Assembly: GCA_025201375.1 (NCBI GenBank)
Contig: JAIWZP010000038.1
Location: forward strand, 124,001-188,000
Source of the DNA: Gongronella butleri
Lineage: Eukaryota; Mucoromycota; Mucoromycetes; Mucorales; Cunninghamellaceae
Reading direction: 5' to 3'
DNA length: 64,000 nucleotides
The first letter of the stretch is position 1, and every line of letters starts with the position of its first letter. The notes under the pieces were generated by a model. It was not told the DNA's origin. It saw only the letters and a program-made list of their open reading frames with translations, and made no database searches. Position numbers and translations under genes: made by a program. Shown here in pieces: positions 1 through 13,279 of this stretch.

Positions 1-660
1 GATCTTGCACTTGCTGCCGATTTTCTCATTGTTGCCCCGGGGCCATGTGGCAGTCAAAAGGGATGGAGGGGGGAGGGGGTCAATGGCACGCGAGCAAACG
101 CAGGGCGCGTCGTAAAGCGCCTAATAAGGACAAAACCACTGGTCTTGCATAAAAAAGAGTGCTCATCAAGGCCTGGAATCAGAACAACTTTTGCGAATGT
201 CAAATGCTAATCCGTTCAATTCCAGCATCGTAAGCGGGGGAAGTGAGGACGCTTGGTACGACCGAGGACCCAAGCAAAGCGACAAGTCGTGTAACCTTGC
301 GATTTCATACCAGATCGTGGTACACGCATAAACGAATGGCTCCCTAAGCGACTCTGGTGCTTGAGATGGCAGATCAACACGTTGTTTTTTGCCGTCCAAG
401 GTTCGTCACACAATGACTTTGCGTTTTGGCAGGTCGGCATTCACTGTGATCAATGCTGACACGCTCATCTGCCCATCCTTTTGAGTATAAATACGCGTCT
501 CGTTGGAAGCAATTCTTTTTTTTTTTTTCATCACTCAAACTCATCCCTGTCCAACTCTCAACAAGACTTCTTCAGTTCGCTACTCATTGCGCAATCCCTT
601 TCATTTCCCAATACATTCTTTTTTGCTTGTAGCCATTCCTTATTTCCCCTCTAATTCATC
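1..660. other. upstream intergenic region
   Basis: No gene is recognised here. The last 180 bases hold the promoter of the secreted-protein gene, with a TATA-like box at 486-493 and a pyrimidine-rich leader before the ATG at 661. The small ORFs on the minus strand show no domain or splice logic. Confidence 0.5.
486..493 (+). promoter_or_regulatory. TATA box of the secreted-protein gene
   Basis: TATAAATA lies 168 bases upstream of the ATG at 661. Transcription would start near 515, followed by a leader rich in T and C. A strong TATA box fits a highly expressed or inducible gene (inference). Confidence 0.55.
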
Positions 661-1641
661 ATGCAATCGCGTGTTCTTGCCCTCTTGTGCCTGATTTGTG
701 CTCTGTTTGCCGTCACGACGTCGGCTATGCCTGCTGCTTACAATGCGCTTGAAAAGCGCAGCGACCTGCCCGTTGACGTTGAACTTCCCGTGGAATTGTC
801 CGAATTTGATCTGAAGAAGCGCAACGATGCTGAGGATGCCGTCTCGGAGCTCGTCAAGCGCACCAGCTTCCCTGTCAATGTCGATGCCAAGCTTAAGGCC
901 AAGATCTCTGCTGCCATCAAGGCCAATGTCAAGGCCAACATTCTTGCCAAGATCTCTGCTTCCGTACGTTTTTGCACACACACACAAACGCTCCCATGAA
1001 TGTCTTGAACGGCCCAATTGACCCCATTTTCTTCATTTTTTTTCTAGGTCTCTGAAGAAGTCAAGGCGACGCTCGATATCAAGGTCAAGGCTCTCGGTGG
1101 TCTCATCTCTATTGGCGATGCTAAGCTGACTGTCCACGAGAAGGCTGCCCTGAAGAAGCTCTCTGGTAAGTCAAGTTCTGGGCCCATTCAACCCATTGGC
1201 TCGCGATTTAATGCCGTTTTACGATTCTAACCCCACTTTTTTTAATTTCTCTTAGCCAACTTGGAGGCTGCGATCTCTGCCAAGCTTGATATTGAAGTGT
1301 ACGCCAACCTCGATGCTGAAATTGAGAAGCTTTTGGGCCATAAGAAGACGTGCAGCGAAAAGGACCTGCTCAAGATTCTCGTCAAGCTTGAGGCCAGCCT
1401 TATTGCTAAGCTCAAGGTGAAGCTTCCCAAGATTTGCCTCGGACTCAAGGCCCAGATCCAAGCCGCCGTCGACGCGTGCATCAAGGACCTCGAGATCAAC
1501 ATCCCTCTCCTCCTTGACGTCAAGGTCAGCGCCAGCATCAAGATCAATGTGCTCATCAAGGCTTGCGTCGATGCCGCTGTCAAGATTTGTGCCGACTTGA
1601 GCGCCAAGGTGTGCGCGCAGGCCGTCCTTCAAGCGCTTTAA
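661..1641 (+). CDS. secreted Lys/Ala-rich helical protein with Kex2-type sites
   Basis: Three exons (661-963, 1048-1165, 1256-1641) give 268 residues. Residues 1-22 form a clear signal peptide ending in TTSA. Dibasic KR sites follow in the next 60 residues (ALEKR, LKKR, VKR), as in propeptides cut by a Kex2 protease. The mature part is almost entirely amphipathic helix built from alternating Lys and Ala/Ile/Leu/Val (for example VKAKI and KAKISAAIKA). Six cysteines, all in the last exon, could form three disulfides. I do not recognise the family. It could be a wall-associated, surface-active or effector-like protein, but the sequence does not decide this. Both introns have standard GTACGT/GTAAGT donors and TAG acceptors and keep the frame, so the gene model is good although the function is unknown. 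Confidence 0.8.
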
Positions 1642-3940
1642 ACAAGCCATTGAACGTCGTTGCCAATGAAGCACGCTTGTTTCACTCTTTCCACACTCCT
1701 TTTCTTGTTGTTTTCATTACCCACTTGTAATCTGCTCCATCCCCGGCCAAGGGGATCCTCACTCCCATCATCCTGTAGTCATTAGAATCGTGTATGACTT
1801 CTTTTTTTTTGTCTCGTTGTCAATCCCCTTTTTTTTGCTTGTTGTTTCAATCAGTAAAGCATCGCGCCACAATGGCCATTCACCATCTTAATCTCGTTTG
1901 AATTGGCAAGTTCGTGAACACAGCTTATACAAGATTTCTTTGTGTCTCGTTTAAAAAAAAGCTTTTCATGACTCGTGCTACATACATCAAGTAAAAAAAG
2001 GCATGGTGCGTTCAAATGTCGCCGATTATGCTCCCTTTTCGCGCACCCTTTTGTTCATTCCCCCCCTGACATACATGGCATGTCTAGCAGAGCCTGTGCG
2101 TAGCTCCAGGCGGGGTTATTGAGGCAATTGGAGCAGCTGAGCGCGGTGACGATCACTTATTATTTGTTTATGGCTGCGCACCGCGCTTCAGGGCCAAAAA
2201 TCAACTAATCAATGGCCCAACTATGAACGCGCTGAGCATCAATCCAACATGCATGAGCGCAAAAAAAAAAAAAAAAAAACCTGAAAGGCGAAAAAGGGAG
2301 AGGGGACAGAATAGAGATCGTCTTTCAAGTAAAAAAAAAAAAACCAAATGATAATTGCGATTCCGGTTTTTTGTGATGCTTTGGCCTCCCAGGAACTTGG
2401 TGAGACTCTAGCTTGAACAAAAATCAGGTCCCGCCCGGGCGGGGATTGGAATCAAGCTCACCCCGGGCGCGTTGAAAATGGAAATGGCCTGGGGAACATG
2501 AGATGCCCAAATAAGGATGGCTTTTTCTACGCAAACGAACCAGATGATTTGAGCAGGCTTAATGCAATGCAAGGGAGGGAGCACAAAATGACCAAGATCG
2601 TGCAGCAAATGTAAGAACCAGTGATTTATGGAGAAAAAAAGCGAAAGAGAGAGAGAAAAAGATGACAGGGAAATTAATTATGAGGGGTGGGCCAGGGCAA
2701 GGCGAAACAAGGGGGGCCAATTGCAAGGAGAGGCGCCCGGGGCCCCCTTGTTTCTCCCCAATTGTCAAGATGAGCGCATTTGACGCGACAGTTGCCTCCT
2801 TGGATGATGAAGAGCTACGTGTCTCTCAGATGAGTGGTGCGTGATGGTGGTATGTTCTCCATTGGCGCCAGGAAAAGAAAAAAGGTCAGATGAACGCCCA
2901 TGGAAGGAGAGGGGGCATGACAAAAAGCCATAATGACACAACGTGGGAAAAAGTGGAATAAAAATCGCGACACGGCCATATGCAAGTGTGTAAAAAAAGT
3001 GGACAAACGCACGAGTTGACCGCCCATTCAGCCTTGTCGACACGGGTTGGGCATGGAAGCAATGCAGTCGTTTGGTGTGTTTTATGAAAAAGGCGCGCGT
3101 GTTTTAATTTTGTTTTGTCAAAACGGCCGGCAAAGTGAAATCAAATTGACAGCCCCTTGGGTGCTCCTTTTTTTTTGGTTGCCCCCCCTGGTCAATGCGA
3201 TCATTTAAGGTGGCCCGGGCCAATTGAAAGACCCCCAGGAGCCGACGAGGAGAGGTGTGCATAGGACCAAATGATCGCACCACTTTTTTTTTCTCTTCAT
3301 AATAGGAGGCTATTTTCTAGCCGCCATCCAGATCGCCATTGCGAGTGAGTGAACTCTCACGCCCATGATGATGGGGGTTTTTTTTAAAAAAAAAAGTCGC
3401 CGCCTGGATTTGTTTTAGAGCTTTTTGAAGCAAAATGAGCAAAAAAGTCATGCAAGGCGTGTGAGGATGTTGTGGCACGTGAGGATCTGGAAAAAAAATT
3501 GGGACCAGGGGAAATTGGGGGTGAGAAGAAGGGGGGGCTAGATCCCCCATTGGGCAGGATAACACGCCAAACGAGGCGCGCCGGTGCCAGATTTCTCAAA
3601 ACGACGTGTAATCAATGATGCAAATGGGCGAAACATGGGCTTGTCAAGCAGCAGGATGCCAAGGCAAGCCCATGGGTTCCTCAGTATCAGTGAATTCAAG
3701 GAAGGAGACACAAGAAAAAAAACAAAAAAAAAAAAAAAGAAAAGTCGCGCGTGACACACCATCTTTCATAAAGGAGCGGGGCGGGGATCGAATGGAAAAA
3801 GCAAAAAGCGAGCGACTGATTCGAAAAAGGCGTGCCTTTTTTTTTTCTTTCTTGTCGCCCCCTTTCTCTTTCTTTTTACCCTTTTTTTTTACCTTTTTTT
3901 TTTTCTTGCCCTCTCCCCTCCCCGACAAATTACGCCCAAC
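1642..3940. other. 2.3-kb intergenic region, no gene seen
   Basis: The stretch holds homopolymer runs (A18 near 2261, several A/T tracts near 3390-3910) and purine-rich tracts near 2630-2720. No ORF has a recognisable domain. The last 120 bases are a pyrimidine-rich leader of the FHA-RING gene. Confidence 0.5.
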
Positions 3941-5219
3941 ATGGCCGATGGGACCTGCGTAGCCATGTACTCACAAGCGAGTCACGACGAGCCGATACCC
4001 ACGACATCCAGCTTCCGTCGTCTGTCTCACGGGGCACACTACCTGCGGCGCCTGTCGCGGAGCTTCTCACACGATGCAGGCAGCGTGGCACCACCATCAT
4101 CGACGACCGAGGCGCGACGGCGCTTGACAATTGCGTCGACACCCAGCGACAGCGCGGCGCCATTGAGTCCCAGCAGCGCAAACAGCCGAAACGAAGCAAA
4201 CAGCAAGCTGCACGTGCGCATCGTGCCCAACATTGAGAATCCCAGTCGCAGTCTCATCTTTGATATCTTTGATCGCGATCTGGAGCCCGGCGTCTTTATC
4301 AAAGTTGGCCGTTTCACGGATCGCTCACATTCGCCCACACACATGTCGTTTAAAAGCAAGGTCGTGTCCAGATCCCATTGTGAATTCTGGATGGAGCATG
4401 GCAAGGTACAACAAAAGAAAATGCAAGAAAAAAAGTGGTGTGTTTTAGAGGGTGGGAAACTGGAAGGAGACAGAAGAGGGACAAGCAATGGACGAAAAGG
4501 CGATCGGTGTTGCACCAAAAAAAAAAAAAAAAAGGTGGAGTGATGATGATGATGATGGCGAAAAGGACCGTGTGTGAGAGAGGTGGGTTACAAAATGTCA
4601 ACGTTGCACATCACAGACGTACAAAAATGTCGCTCACACACACGGCCAACCTTAATTCTTATATTTTTGTTTTTACTATCAGTTGTTTATTCGCGACACA
4701 CGGTCGTCGTCTGGCACCTTTTTGAATCACCTGCGGATCAGCCCGCCCAACCAAGAGAGCCAGCCGATGGAAATCAAGGACGGCGACATGGTGCAGCTTG
4801 GCGTTGATTATCAAGGCGGCATTGAAGAGATTTACCGGTCGGTGAAGATGCGCTTTGAGGTGAATCGCGTGCGGCGCCAGCGGCCCTTGTCGTTCAACAT
4901 GACCGCATTTCAGAATATCCGAAACTTGACTAGCTCTGGGAGCCAAATTCAAGACCAAACCGCAGACCTGGCCGCTTCTTCTCCTCCTGATACCGCGTCT
5001 GCGTCCGCTTCGGCCATAGAAGAGCAGCAGCAGCAGCCATTGGCCGCCCCAGATCACCCGCCACTCGACAATGACCATGTGATCTCTTCGTCCTCATGCT
5101 ATTCGGACATCCAGAGCAACATGGCCGGTGTGGAGCAACAACAGCAGCAACAGCAGGTCAACGCGTCCTCGTGCCATGCCATTGATCAAGTGGAAGAATG
5201 CTGCATTTGTTTGTAAGCA

Positions 5220-5263
<44 letters not shown>

Positions 5264-6839
5264 AGAATGCAAGGCAAGAGGCTGCGAGAAAAAAAAGGGG
5301 GGAGAGTGGATGATATCAATTGTGCATAACTCATGCTTTTTGTTTTGCAGGTACGCCTTGGCACCTTACCAAGCGCTATTCGTTTCACCTTGCGCGCACA
5401 CGTACCATTACAAGTGTATTCGACCGCTGCTCGAGAGCTATCCTGGGTTCCAATGCCCCATTTGCCGCACCTATTCTGATCTGGACGCCAACACCAACCT
5501 CGAGGCCGAAGAGGTGCTCGAGAAATACGGATTGCATCGCCAGACGACCATCACCGAGTCATCTCAGCGCCACATCTTGTCCAGCGACTCTCAATTGCCG
5601 CAGCGCCAAGCCCCACAAGAGGCTCATTCATGCCAGCACATCAACAGCCCAGTCAGCCCGGTGCCCATGGCTGGACACGATCCGTTTGGCGCCATTGCAT
5701 GTAAGTTTCAGCCTCGTTTTTTTTTTTTTTCTTTTTTTTTTTTCTCTTTTCTCTGTCTCTTTTTGGCATTTGTTTGTGTCAACAGGCAGTCCAATGGGTG
5801 TTCATTATTTTAAAAGGGCTTGGCGGATCGACGATGCACAGTTTTTTTTTTATGGGATGGGGCCAGTCATTGACACTTTTTTATTTTCTTTCTGATTTTA
5901 GTAACGGACGCGGCTGCACGAGATCGCCGCACCGTGATTGTTCCTGAGGCTGTTGTGGTGGCCAGCGTTGGTGCCATTGCCATGGAGCGTGAAGCGCAAG
6001 ATGCAGCCAATGCACGTGCCGACGAACAAGATGCGGAACGCGCGCCAAATCAGCATGGATCCAACTCAGCGACTGCTGACGCGCCTGCAGTTTATCCTCA
6101 CGACGCCATGGACGAGGATGGCGACGCCCTCATGTTGCCGTCAACGTCCAATGCATCGACGCCGCCGTGTTTGATGGAAAATCAGCCACAAACGCCAATT
6201 GATGCGCGTGACGCGCTCGAGGACGCGCCTGAGCGCGATTCATCGTCCTTTGTTGTCATTGAACCATCGTCTCCTGTGTCCAATGCACCAGCTGCTGTTT
6301 CTACAGTGGCCGGGACAGCAGAAGAGGCGATTATGAGCAGCCACCGGCAAAATCCGCCGTCGTCGCGCGACGCCACTATGGATCCCACCTCTAGACGCCG
6401 TGGCAGCGCCACAGGCTTTGTGGAGAAGCTGAAAATGGTGTTTTTCGAAAAGCGCAAATCGTCGGGAGCAGTGGTGCCGCGCGAGCGGAAACGCAGCAAT
6501 CGCCCGCGACCCCTTTCGTACCCCAATTTCTTGATGCGGCGTCACGATGATGACGATGACGAAAATGACGACGACTTTGAAACGCACAGCAATGCAAGTG
6601 ACCATGACCATGCACGTGAGACGCGTCCACCGGTGCCACCCTTGTCCGACCTTTCCGCCTTTTCGGCCGCGTCGTCAGCTGGACCCGCACATGGAAGCAA
6701 CACAAGCAGCAGCATCGTCGTCTCCAGCCAGACTCTTTCGCGTCAATCCACTACCCATTTGCCAGAAATCGAGGAAGTGGACGAATTCGCATGGCAACAA
6801 CATCGCCGCCAATACCAGCCCATGTCCGTCGATGGATGA
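3941..6839 (+). CDS. dma1: FHA-RING E3 ubiquitin ligase, Dma1/CHFR family
   Basis: Four exons (3941-4405, 4683-5212, 5351-5700, 5902-6839) encode 760 residues. An FHA domain spans about residues 90-215, with KVGRFTDR, the phosphopeptide-binding VSRSHCEFW and RDTRSSSGTFLNH. A RING finger begins near residue 328 (CCICLYALAPY, then CAHTYHYKCIRPLL and CPICR). This order, FHA then RING with little between, is that of fungal Dma1/Chf1, which ubiquitinate proteins in the spindle-position and septation checkpoints. FHA proteins bind phosphothreonine partners. The last 300 residues are acidic, Ser/Pro-rich and probably disordered, longer than in yeast Dma1. The third intron starts a few codons after the RING linker. 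A 39-base A run fills intron 2. A polyadenylation-like AATAAA is at 6845. The identity is secure at family level; the symbol is by homology. Confidence 0.88.
5223..5261 (+). repeat. A39 homopolymer in intron
   Basis: An uninterrupted adenine run sits just inside the 5' end of the second intron of the FHA-RING gene. Runs this long are often variable in length between strains. Confidence 0.9.
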
Positions 6840-7098
6840 AAAAAAATAAAAATCATCCTCACCGCAAGCATTGATATCCCCCCCCCTTTATTTTTTACTT
6901 TTTTTCTCACTCACTCTCTGTCTGTCTGTCTCCCAATTCCTCTTTTGTCGCCTCCTATTTTTCTTTATTGTCCTTGTTTCTCACTAATCACCCTTTTGTT
7001 GCTTATGTGTGATTAATCTGTCATTTTATATCTTTATGCTTCATCCAATGGCAACAATTACCCCCCTTTGACAAGACAAGCAATAAAATTTACATGCA

Positions 7099-8105
7099 CT
7101 ACAATGCCAAATCGTGTTCTTGATGCACTTGATCCACAAAAGCCTTCATGAAATTGTGGCGCTGCTCTCCCAGGCGCTTTCCCTCGGTGGTTCGCAACAT
7201 GCCGGACAAGCGGAACAGTTTCTCTGTTGAACAACAAAAAAAAAAGCAAGTCAGCCATTGCCAGGATCACGGGAAACTGCTAAAAAGAAAAAAGAAAGCA
7301 AAGAAAAAGAGCATCAACTTACCATAAAAGTGATTGACAGCTGATCCGTTCTTTGCTTGCGCTTCATATTGCTCCTTGGTCATGTTGATCAGCGGGTCAA
7401 TGCTGGCATCAAAGAGACGCACGCGAGTCGCACCCGAATAAGCCGCACAGCGCAAAACACCTGCGAAAATCATCAAAAAAAACAAAAAAGATCGGTCACG
7501 TGGTGTCCCACAACGCGACACACTCGCGTTTGCTTACCAAAAGCGCCAATGGCATCAAGCTTGTCCGCGTCTTGCACACTATCCAAGGCAAGTCAGAAAT
7601 GACAAAAAAAAAAAAGCTTGAAAGGCTTACATGTGCAATTCGATGCAAGAATTGCGCCACGCGACAGTGTCTGGATCATCGCGCTCGTCATCCCATGCAA
7701 GCTCCTTGCGAAAGCCAATGTGGTTGACAATGCGCGCAACGAGACCGGCACGGGCGGCGTCGTAGCCCTGGCTCTCCAGGAACGAGCAGACAATGTCGCC
7801 ACCCGTCAACGGGCCCTTGTAGTACTTTGTGTCGCCAACATCGTGGCACAGAGCCGCCAATTCGACAATCTCCATGTCCACAACATGACCTTCCTTGCTG
7901 CAGCACGACGCAAGGTGAAGCGCTAGAAACAAAGAAAAACAGGGTCAATCATTGGAAAAAATAAAAAAAAAATAAAAGAAACATGGCTTTTTTTACCCGT
8001 CTTGCGCACGCGGTCAACGTGTAAATAGTCGTGCGAAGGGTCAAACGAGCTCATATAGTCGTTGACCATGGTTTTGGTGGCGTCGAGGATGCTGGAGGTG
8101 GTCAT
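7099..8105 (-). CDS. HD-domain metal-dependent phosphohydrolase (YedJ-like)
   Basis: Five exons on the minus strand (8105-7997, 7922-7631, 7578-7538, 7460-7323, 7223-7099) give 198 residues. The metal ligands of the HD superfamily are visible: His25/His29 in SHDYLHVDRV, the His-Asp pair at 63-64 in LCHDVGD, and Asp in VQDADKLDAIGAFG near residue 101. The C-terminal NHFYEKL...GKRLGEQRHNFM matches the small bacterial and fungal HD hydrolases related to YedJ. The substrate is unknown; phosphate-monoester or nucleotide hydrolysis is inferred from the superfamily. The family motif NHFYEKL fixes the last splice junction. The gene is convergent with the FHA-RING gene and divergent from the NDR kinase, with 309 bases between start codons. 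Confidence 0.85.
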
Positions 8106-8414
8106 GGCAAGCGCGTTTGAAGAAATTGAAAAGAAAAAGAACGTGCGCGGGGCGCAGCGGTGCCCCGCTCCATCCTTTTATTTTTTGAAATGCCGCTCAA
8201 TTCTCGTGCAATTTCCAGCAGCTCTTGTTCTTTCCTTTTTGCCTTCTTTTTTTCTGCTTTTTTTTTTTTTTTTGCTTTGTTCCAGACCCTGCTTTCTTTC
8301 ATCTGTCCCTTTCCTTTCATCTCCCCCCTTTTCACCTTTTCTTTTTGATTTTCTCTCTTTTGGATACCTCCTTTTTGTCGTCGTTTTCTGTCTTTTCCTT
8401 GTATTTCTATATCC

Positions 8415-10304
<1,890 letters not shown>

Positions 10305-11109
10305 TGTGCTTTTGCCCAACTCCACCCATCTCCACCCACTTTTTTTTTCTTTGTGCATGATACCTCCCACACAACACGCATGCAATAAACGATATTTTCA
10401 ATTGTTCATTTTTTCATTTTTCGTGTCCTTTTTACCGTACGTACGGTAAGCATTTTGCTTTGGAAACATGGTTTTCGACTTTTCCCCCGGCTCTTTGTGC
10501 CTCCAGAATTTTTTTTACAGATCACTTGCCCGCCAACGAAACCTGCGTCACGGCTTAAACTCTCGCCCAGTGCGCAGGATGAGTGCGCTCGATTTTTTTT
10601 GAGCCTACAAATTCCAAAAACCACAAATTTGTCCTATTTTGCATTTGTCTCACCATGCGCTTCGTCGACCCAGCTCAAAAATGCCCGCATCCAATTCAGC
10701 GCAAAATTTGCAACGAAAAAGCTTAAACCTCCAAAGCGCTACGATCACTTTTGAAAAATTCAGGGGCCACTCAGGGGTCACTCAGGGGTCACACTTTCAA
10801 TCTCAGAAAACACCAAATTTGGGGAATTTCGAACTCCGAATGATCAATGCATCTCAGGCAGGTAACTCCGACAATTTGTTATTGGCAGACAAAATGGCAG
10901 ATCGGCCCAACGTAAAAAAATGGCCCAAAGAGTAACGCATGAACGGCGCTCGACTGAGAAAATTAGCCTACTTTGGGCAAGACTTTTTTTACAAAAATTT
11001 AAGGTTTGACCCTTCCAAATTAAGGTGGTGGATTGCATGGAACTTTTATTTTTTTAGTTTTTTTATTTTTTTATTTTGCATTTTTTGCATACTCCTTGGT
11101 GGGCTGCAG

Positions 11110-11719
11110 CTGTCAGGATCCGCCCCGCGTTCCCGACATGTGCCACGCCTTTTTGACCCTTTTTCCTTTTTTTCTTTTGCGTGCATCGCTCGCTTCCTCA
11201 CCCCACTCGCTCCTCACGCCACCATGACCATCCGCCCTTGCCTCGTCTCTTTGCCTCCTTTCTGGCTTACCGCCCACGAATGCCCTTCCTTGCCTTGTTC
11301 TGTCTCGCGCGTGCCCCACTCCTTTGGCCGCGCCCTCTTTCCTTTTTTTTTTTGGGAATTGCCCATCCAGCTTCCGCCGCTGACACTTTTGGAAGCCCGA
11401 CTGGGCAATCCCCATCATCGGCTGCCCATTTAAGCAGCCGCTTCCCCTTTCCCCTTTTTTCCCCTTTTTCCTTACCTGATCATTCCCCTGTTTGCCGCAC
11501 CGTCCCCTGTCCCTTTTCCTTGTCCCAATAAAAGCTCATTGTCCGAATCATGCACCACAGCCCATCGCCAAGGCATCGACAGCGCCGTGAGAGCATTTCC
11601 TCGCTTGACGAGGAATTGCTCGAACTAGGCATAGAGGTCGATGTCTCCACGCCAGCCCCCGCGCCTGCATTGTCCCCGGACGTGACGCCCGAGGTCCAGC
11701 AAACGCGTGCGCCTGACAG
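11110..11719 (+). mobile_element. 610-bp nested insertion with short inverted ends and CAG duplication
   Basis: The segment starts CTGTCAGG and ends CCTGACAG, a perfect 8-bp inverted repeat, and is flanked by CAG on both sides (11107-11109, 11720-11722). The other repeat copy shows the uninterrupted site (GGGCTGCAGGCTGTTGAAATG near 44461), so this is a precise insertion with a 3-bp target duplication. The interior does not look like a transposon. It has a pyrimidine-rich leader and an ORF starting at 11550 (MHHSPSPRHRQRRESISS), which resemble a host promoter and first exon. It encodes no transposase, so it would be a non-autonomous element, perhaps of a superfamily with 3-bp duplications. Gene-fragment capture is an inference. 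Confidence 0.65.
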
Positions 11720-11735
11720 CAGCCTGGTGAAATGA
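11550..11735 (+). pseudogene. possible captured gene fragment inside the nested insertion
   Basis: The 61-residue ORF begins MHHSPSPRHRQRRESISSL and continues with an acidic helix and a Pro-rich stretch. It runs out of the inserted segment and stops 16 bases beyond it. Codon use and the pyrimidine-rich leader resemble host genes. No domain is recognised. It may be the first exon of a host gene carried by the element, or chance. Confidence 0.35.
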
Positions 11736-12241
11736 CCGATGCAAAATGTCAAAACCCAAGCTAGCGCGCTGCAAGTCATTCCATTAGATGCTTTGCCTCC
11801 TGTTCGTTAGTAAAACTGGAATGAAAATTACAAGTTTATTAGACCGTTGTCAAGCAAATCGCGATCAAAGATTTCGATTAAAAAGTGATGAATTTTCTTC
11901 GCGAGTTTTACGTACTGTATTACTGTAGCCATCTATCGATCTACCGTATCGATGAAATTGGTCTTATTCGATATCATACTGTAGTGATTCAGCAGCTGCT
12001 TATGACACGTTAAAAATGTCATGGGTTGTTCTATCGGCGGTTGCCGAGAACCTCGAGGTTGAAAATTTTTGAAATGTTTGAATTTATTTGAACGGCTTTC
12101 ATCATCATTCACGCACAACAAGCGTACAGAGGTCTTGCATCGGGCAAACAAACATTCTGGAAATGACATCACCGAACTACCGATTGGTGGTCACCGAGGC
12201 ATCTCGACCAATTGAGGATGTTGCCTCGTCTCGAGGCTCCG

Positions 12242-12352
12242 AAGTGGTTAACCCAATGGGAGCACGCTTTTATTTTTAGTAATAAAGAAAAAAATATGAA
12301 ATAAAAAATGAAATTCAATGGCATCCACCCTCTTTTCCCCCATCCCTTTGAA
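12242..12352 (+). repeat. left inverted terminal repeat of the DIRS element
   Basis: The stretch beginning GAAGTGGTTAACCCAATG and running through CTTTTATTTTTAG, AATTCAATGGCATCCACC and CCCTTTGAAAG reappears inverted at 16495-16621. The right copy is longer, mainly because of a 10-bp insertion with TACTGTA at 16565-16576. Confidence 0.85.
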
Positions 12353-12380
12353 AGCACGCAACGTTCTTTGTACAGTACAT

Positions 12381-13270
12381 ATGGAGCAGAACCAATTGAT
12401 CGACCAATTGGCTACCCTTAATACGGATGAAATCAACAACCTTCTCAACCTCGCTCGCGTCCACGACCCCGCCACCGTCACAGCCGGGTACGGGACCCAC
12501 AGTCGACAATTCGACGATGAAGACGAAGTCGCTCTCCCAGATCAGATCCTGGAATACTGTACCTTGCTTGAGAGCGCAAGCGCCAGCGACCTCAAGAAGC
12601 TGGTCGAAAAAAAGTTTCCCAAGAAGGTTCTCAAGTTTGAAGGAGGAGAATGGACCAAGAGTCGTGTTGCCAACCAAGAATTCTCCAATGATCTCAAACG
12701 CGCGCAATTGGACGTCGCCAGCATCCTCCAGCGCATCTTCCGCTATAGCGACCGTGTCAGGGTCGCCGCGCGGGGGTCCACTGATGAGATCCTCATGGAC
12801 CTCCAAGCTTGGATGGAAGACCGGGGCCTCGAAAATGATCCGGCCTTGGGCGGGGCAGATTGGCGACAAGCTCGAAGAACTCGCCATCTTTGGCTTCGCT
12901 GGTGCCCAGCGAATCGATCTCGAAGCCAGAGAGATCCTCATCATCAAGGCTCTCAAGCTCCCCGCCTACATGGGGCACCTCGCAGGCAACGAGGATGACA
13001 ACAAGCGCACGATGCTCTCGGTGGACGAGGTCAATCGTATCCAGGAAGCCCGTTTCCAACACGATCTCATTGGAAAAGCGGCCAACCGTGGTGGACACCA
13101 CAATGGCCAACGTGGTGGATATTATGGACGTGGACGTGACCAACGAGGGGGGTTTGGTCGTGGAGGCCGGGGTGGCTTTGTCAACAACAGGTACTGTACA
13201 ATCACAACAAGTACACCCCTGCCAGCAGCCACCAGCAGGGCTGCAAGCCCAACTCCAGCTCCGCGACAAC
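12381..13270 (+). pseudogene. gag-like ORF of the DIRS element
   Basis: The start MEQNQLIDQLATL at 12381 leads into a charged helical protein. It runs in one frame to about 12855, then continues in another (KLEELAIFGFAGAQRIDL) after a 1-base shift near the G-rich stretch at 12850. The C-terminal part is Gly/Arg-rich (RGGYYGRGRDQRGGFGRG), as in RNA-binding Gag tails. A TACTGTA insertion at 13192 disturbs the end. The ORF order matches DIRS elements. Confidence 0.65.
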
Positions 13271-13279
13271 TTAGTTGCG

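Larger units (their letters stand above)
10440..11895 (+). repeat. dispersed 0.84-kb repeat, copy 1 (split by an insertion)
   Basis: This stretch is similar over its length to 43800-44645. Shared words include TGTGCCTCCAGAA, GCGTCACGGC, the (CAGGGGTCACT) direct repeats, AAATTTCGAACTCCGA and TGAAATGACCGATGCAAAA. Without the nested insertion at 11110-11719 both copies are about 840 bp. Each carries a short ORF ending in the same residues, KKLKPPKRYDHF (10455-10754 here). No transposase is seen and the termini are not defined. It is most likely a non-autonomous transposon or a decayed coding element. Confidence 0.75.
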
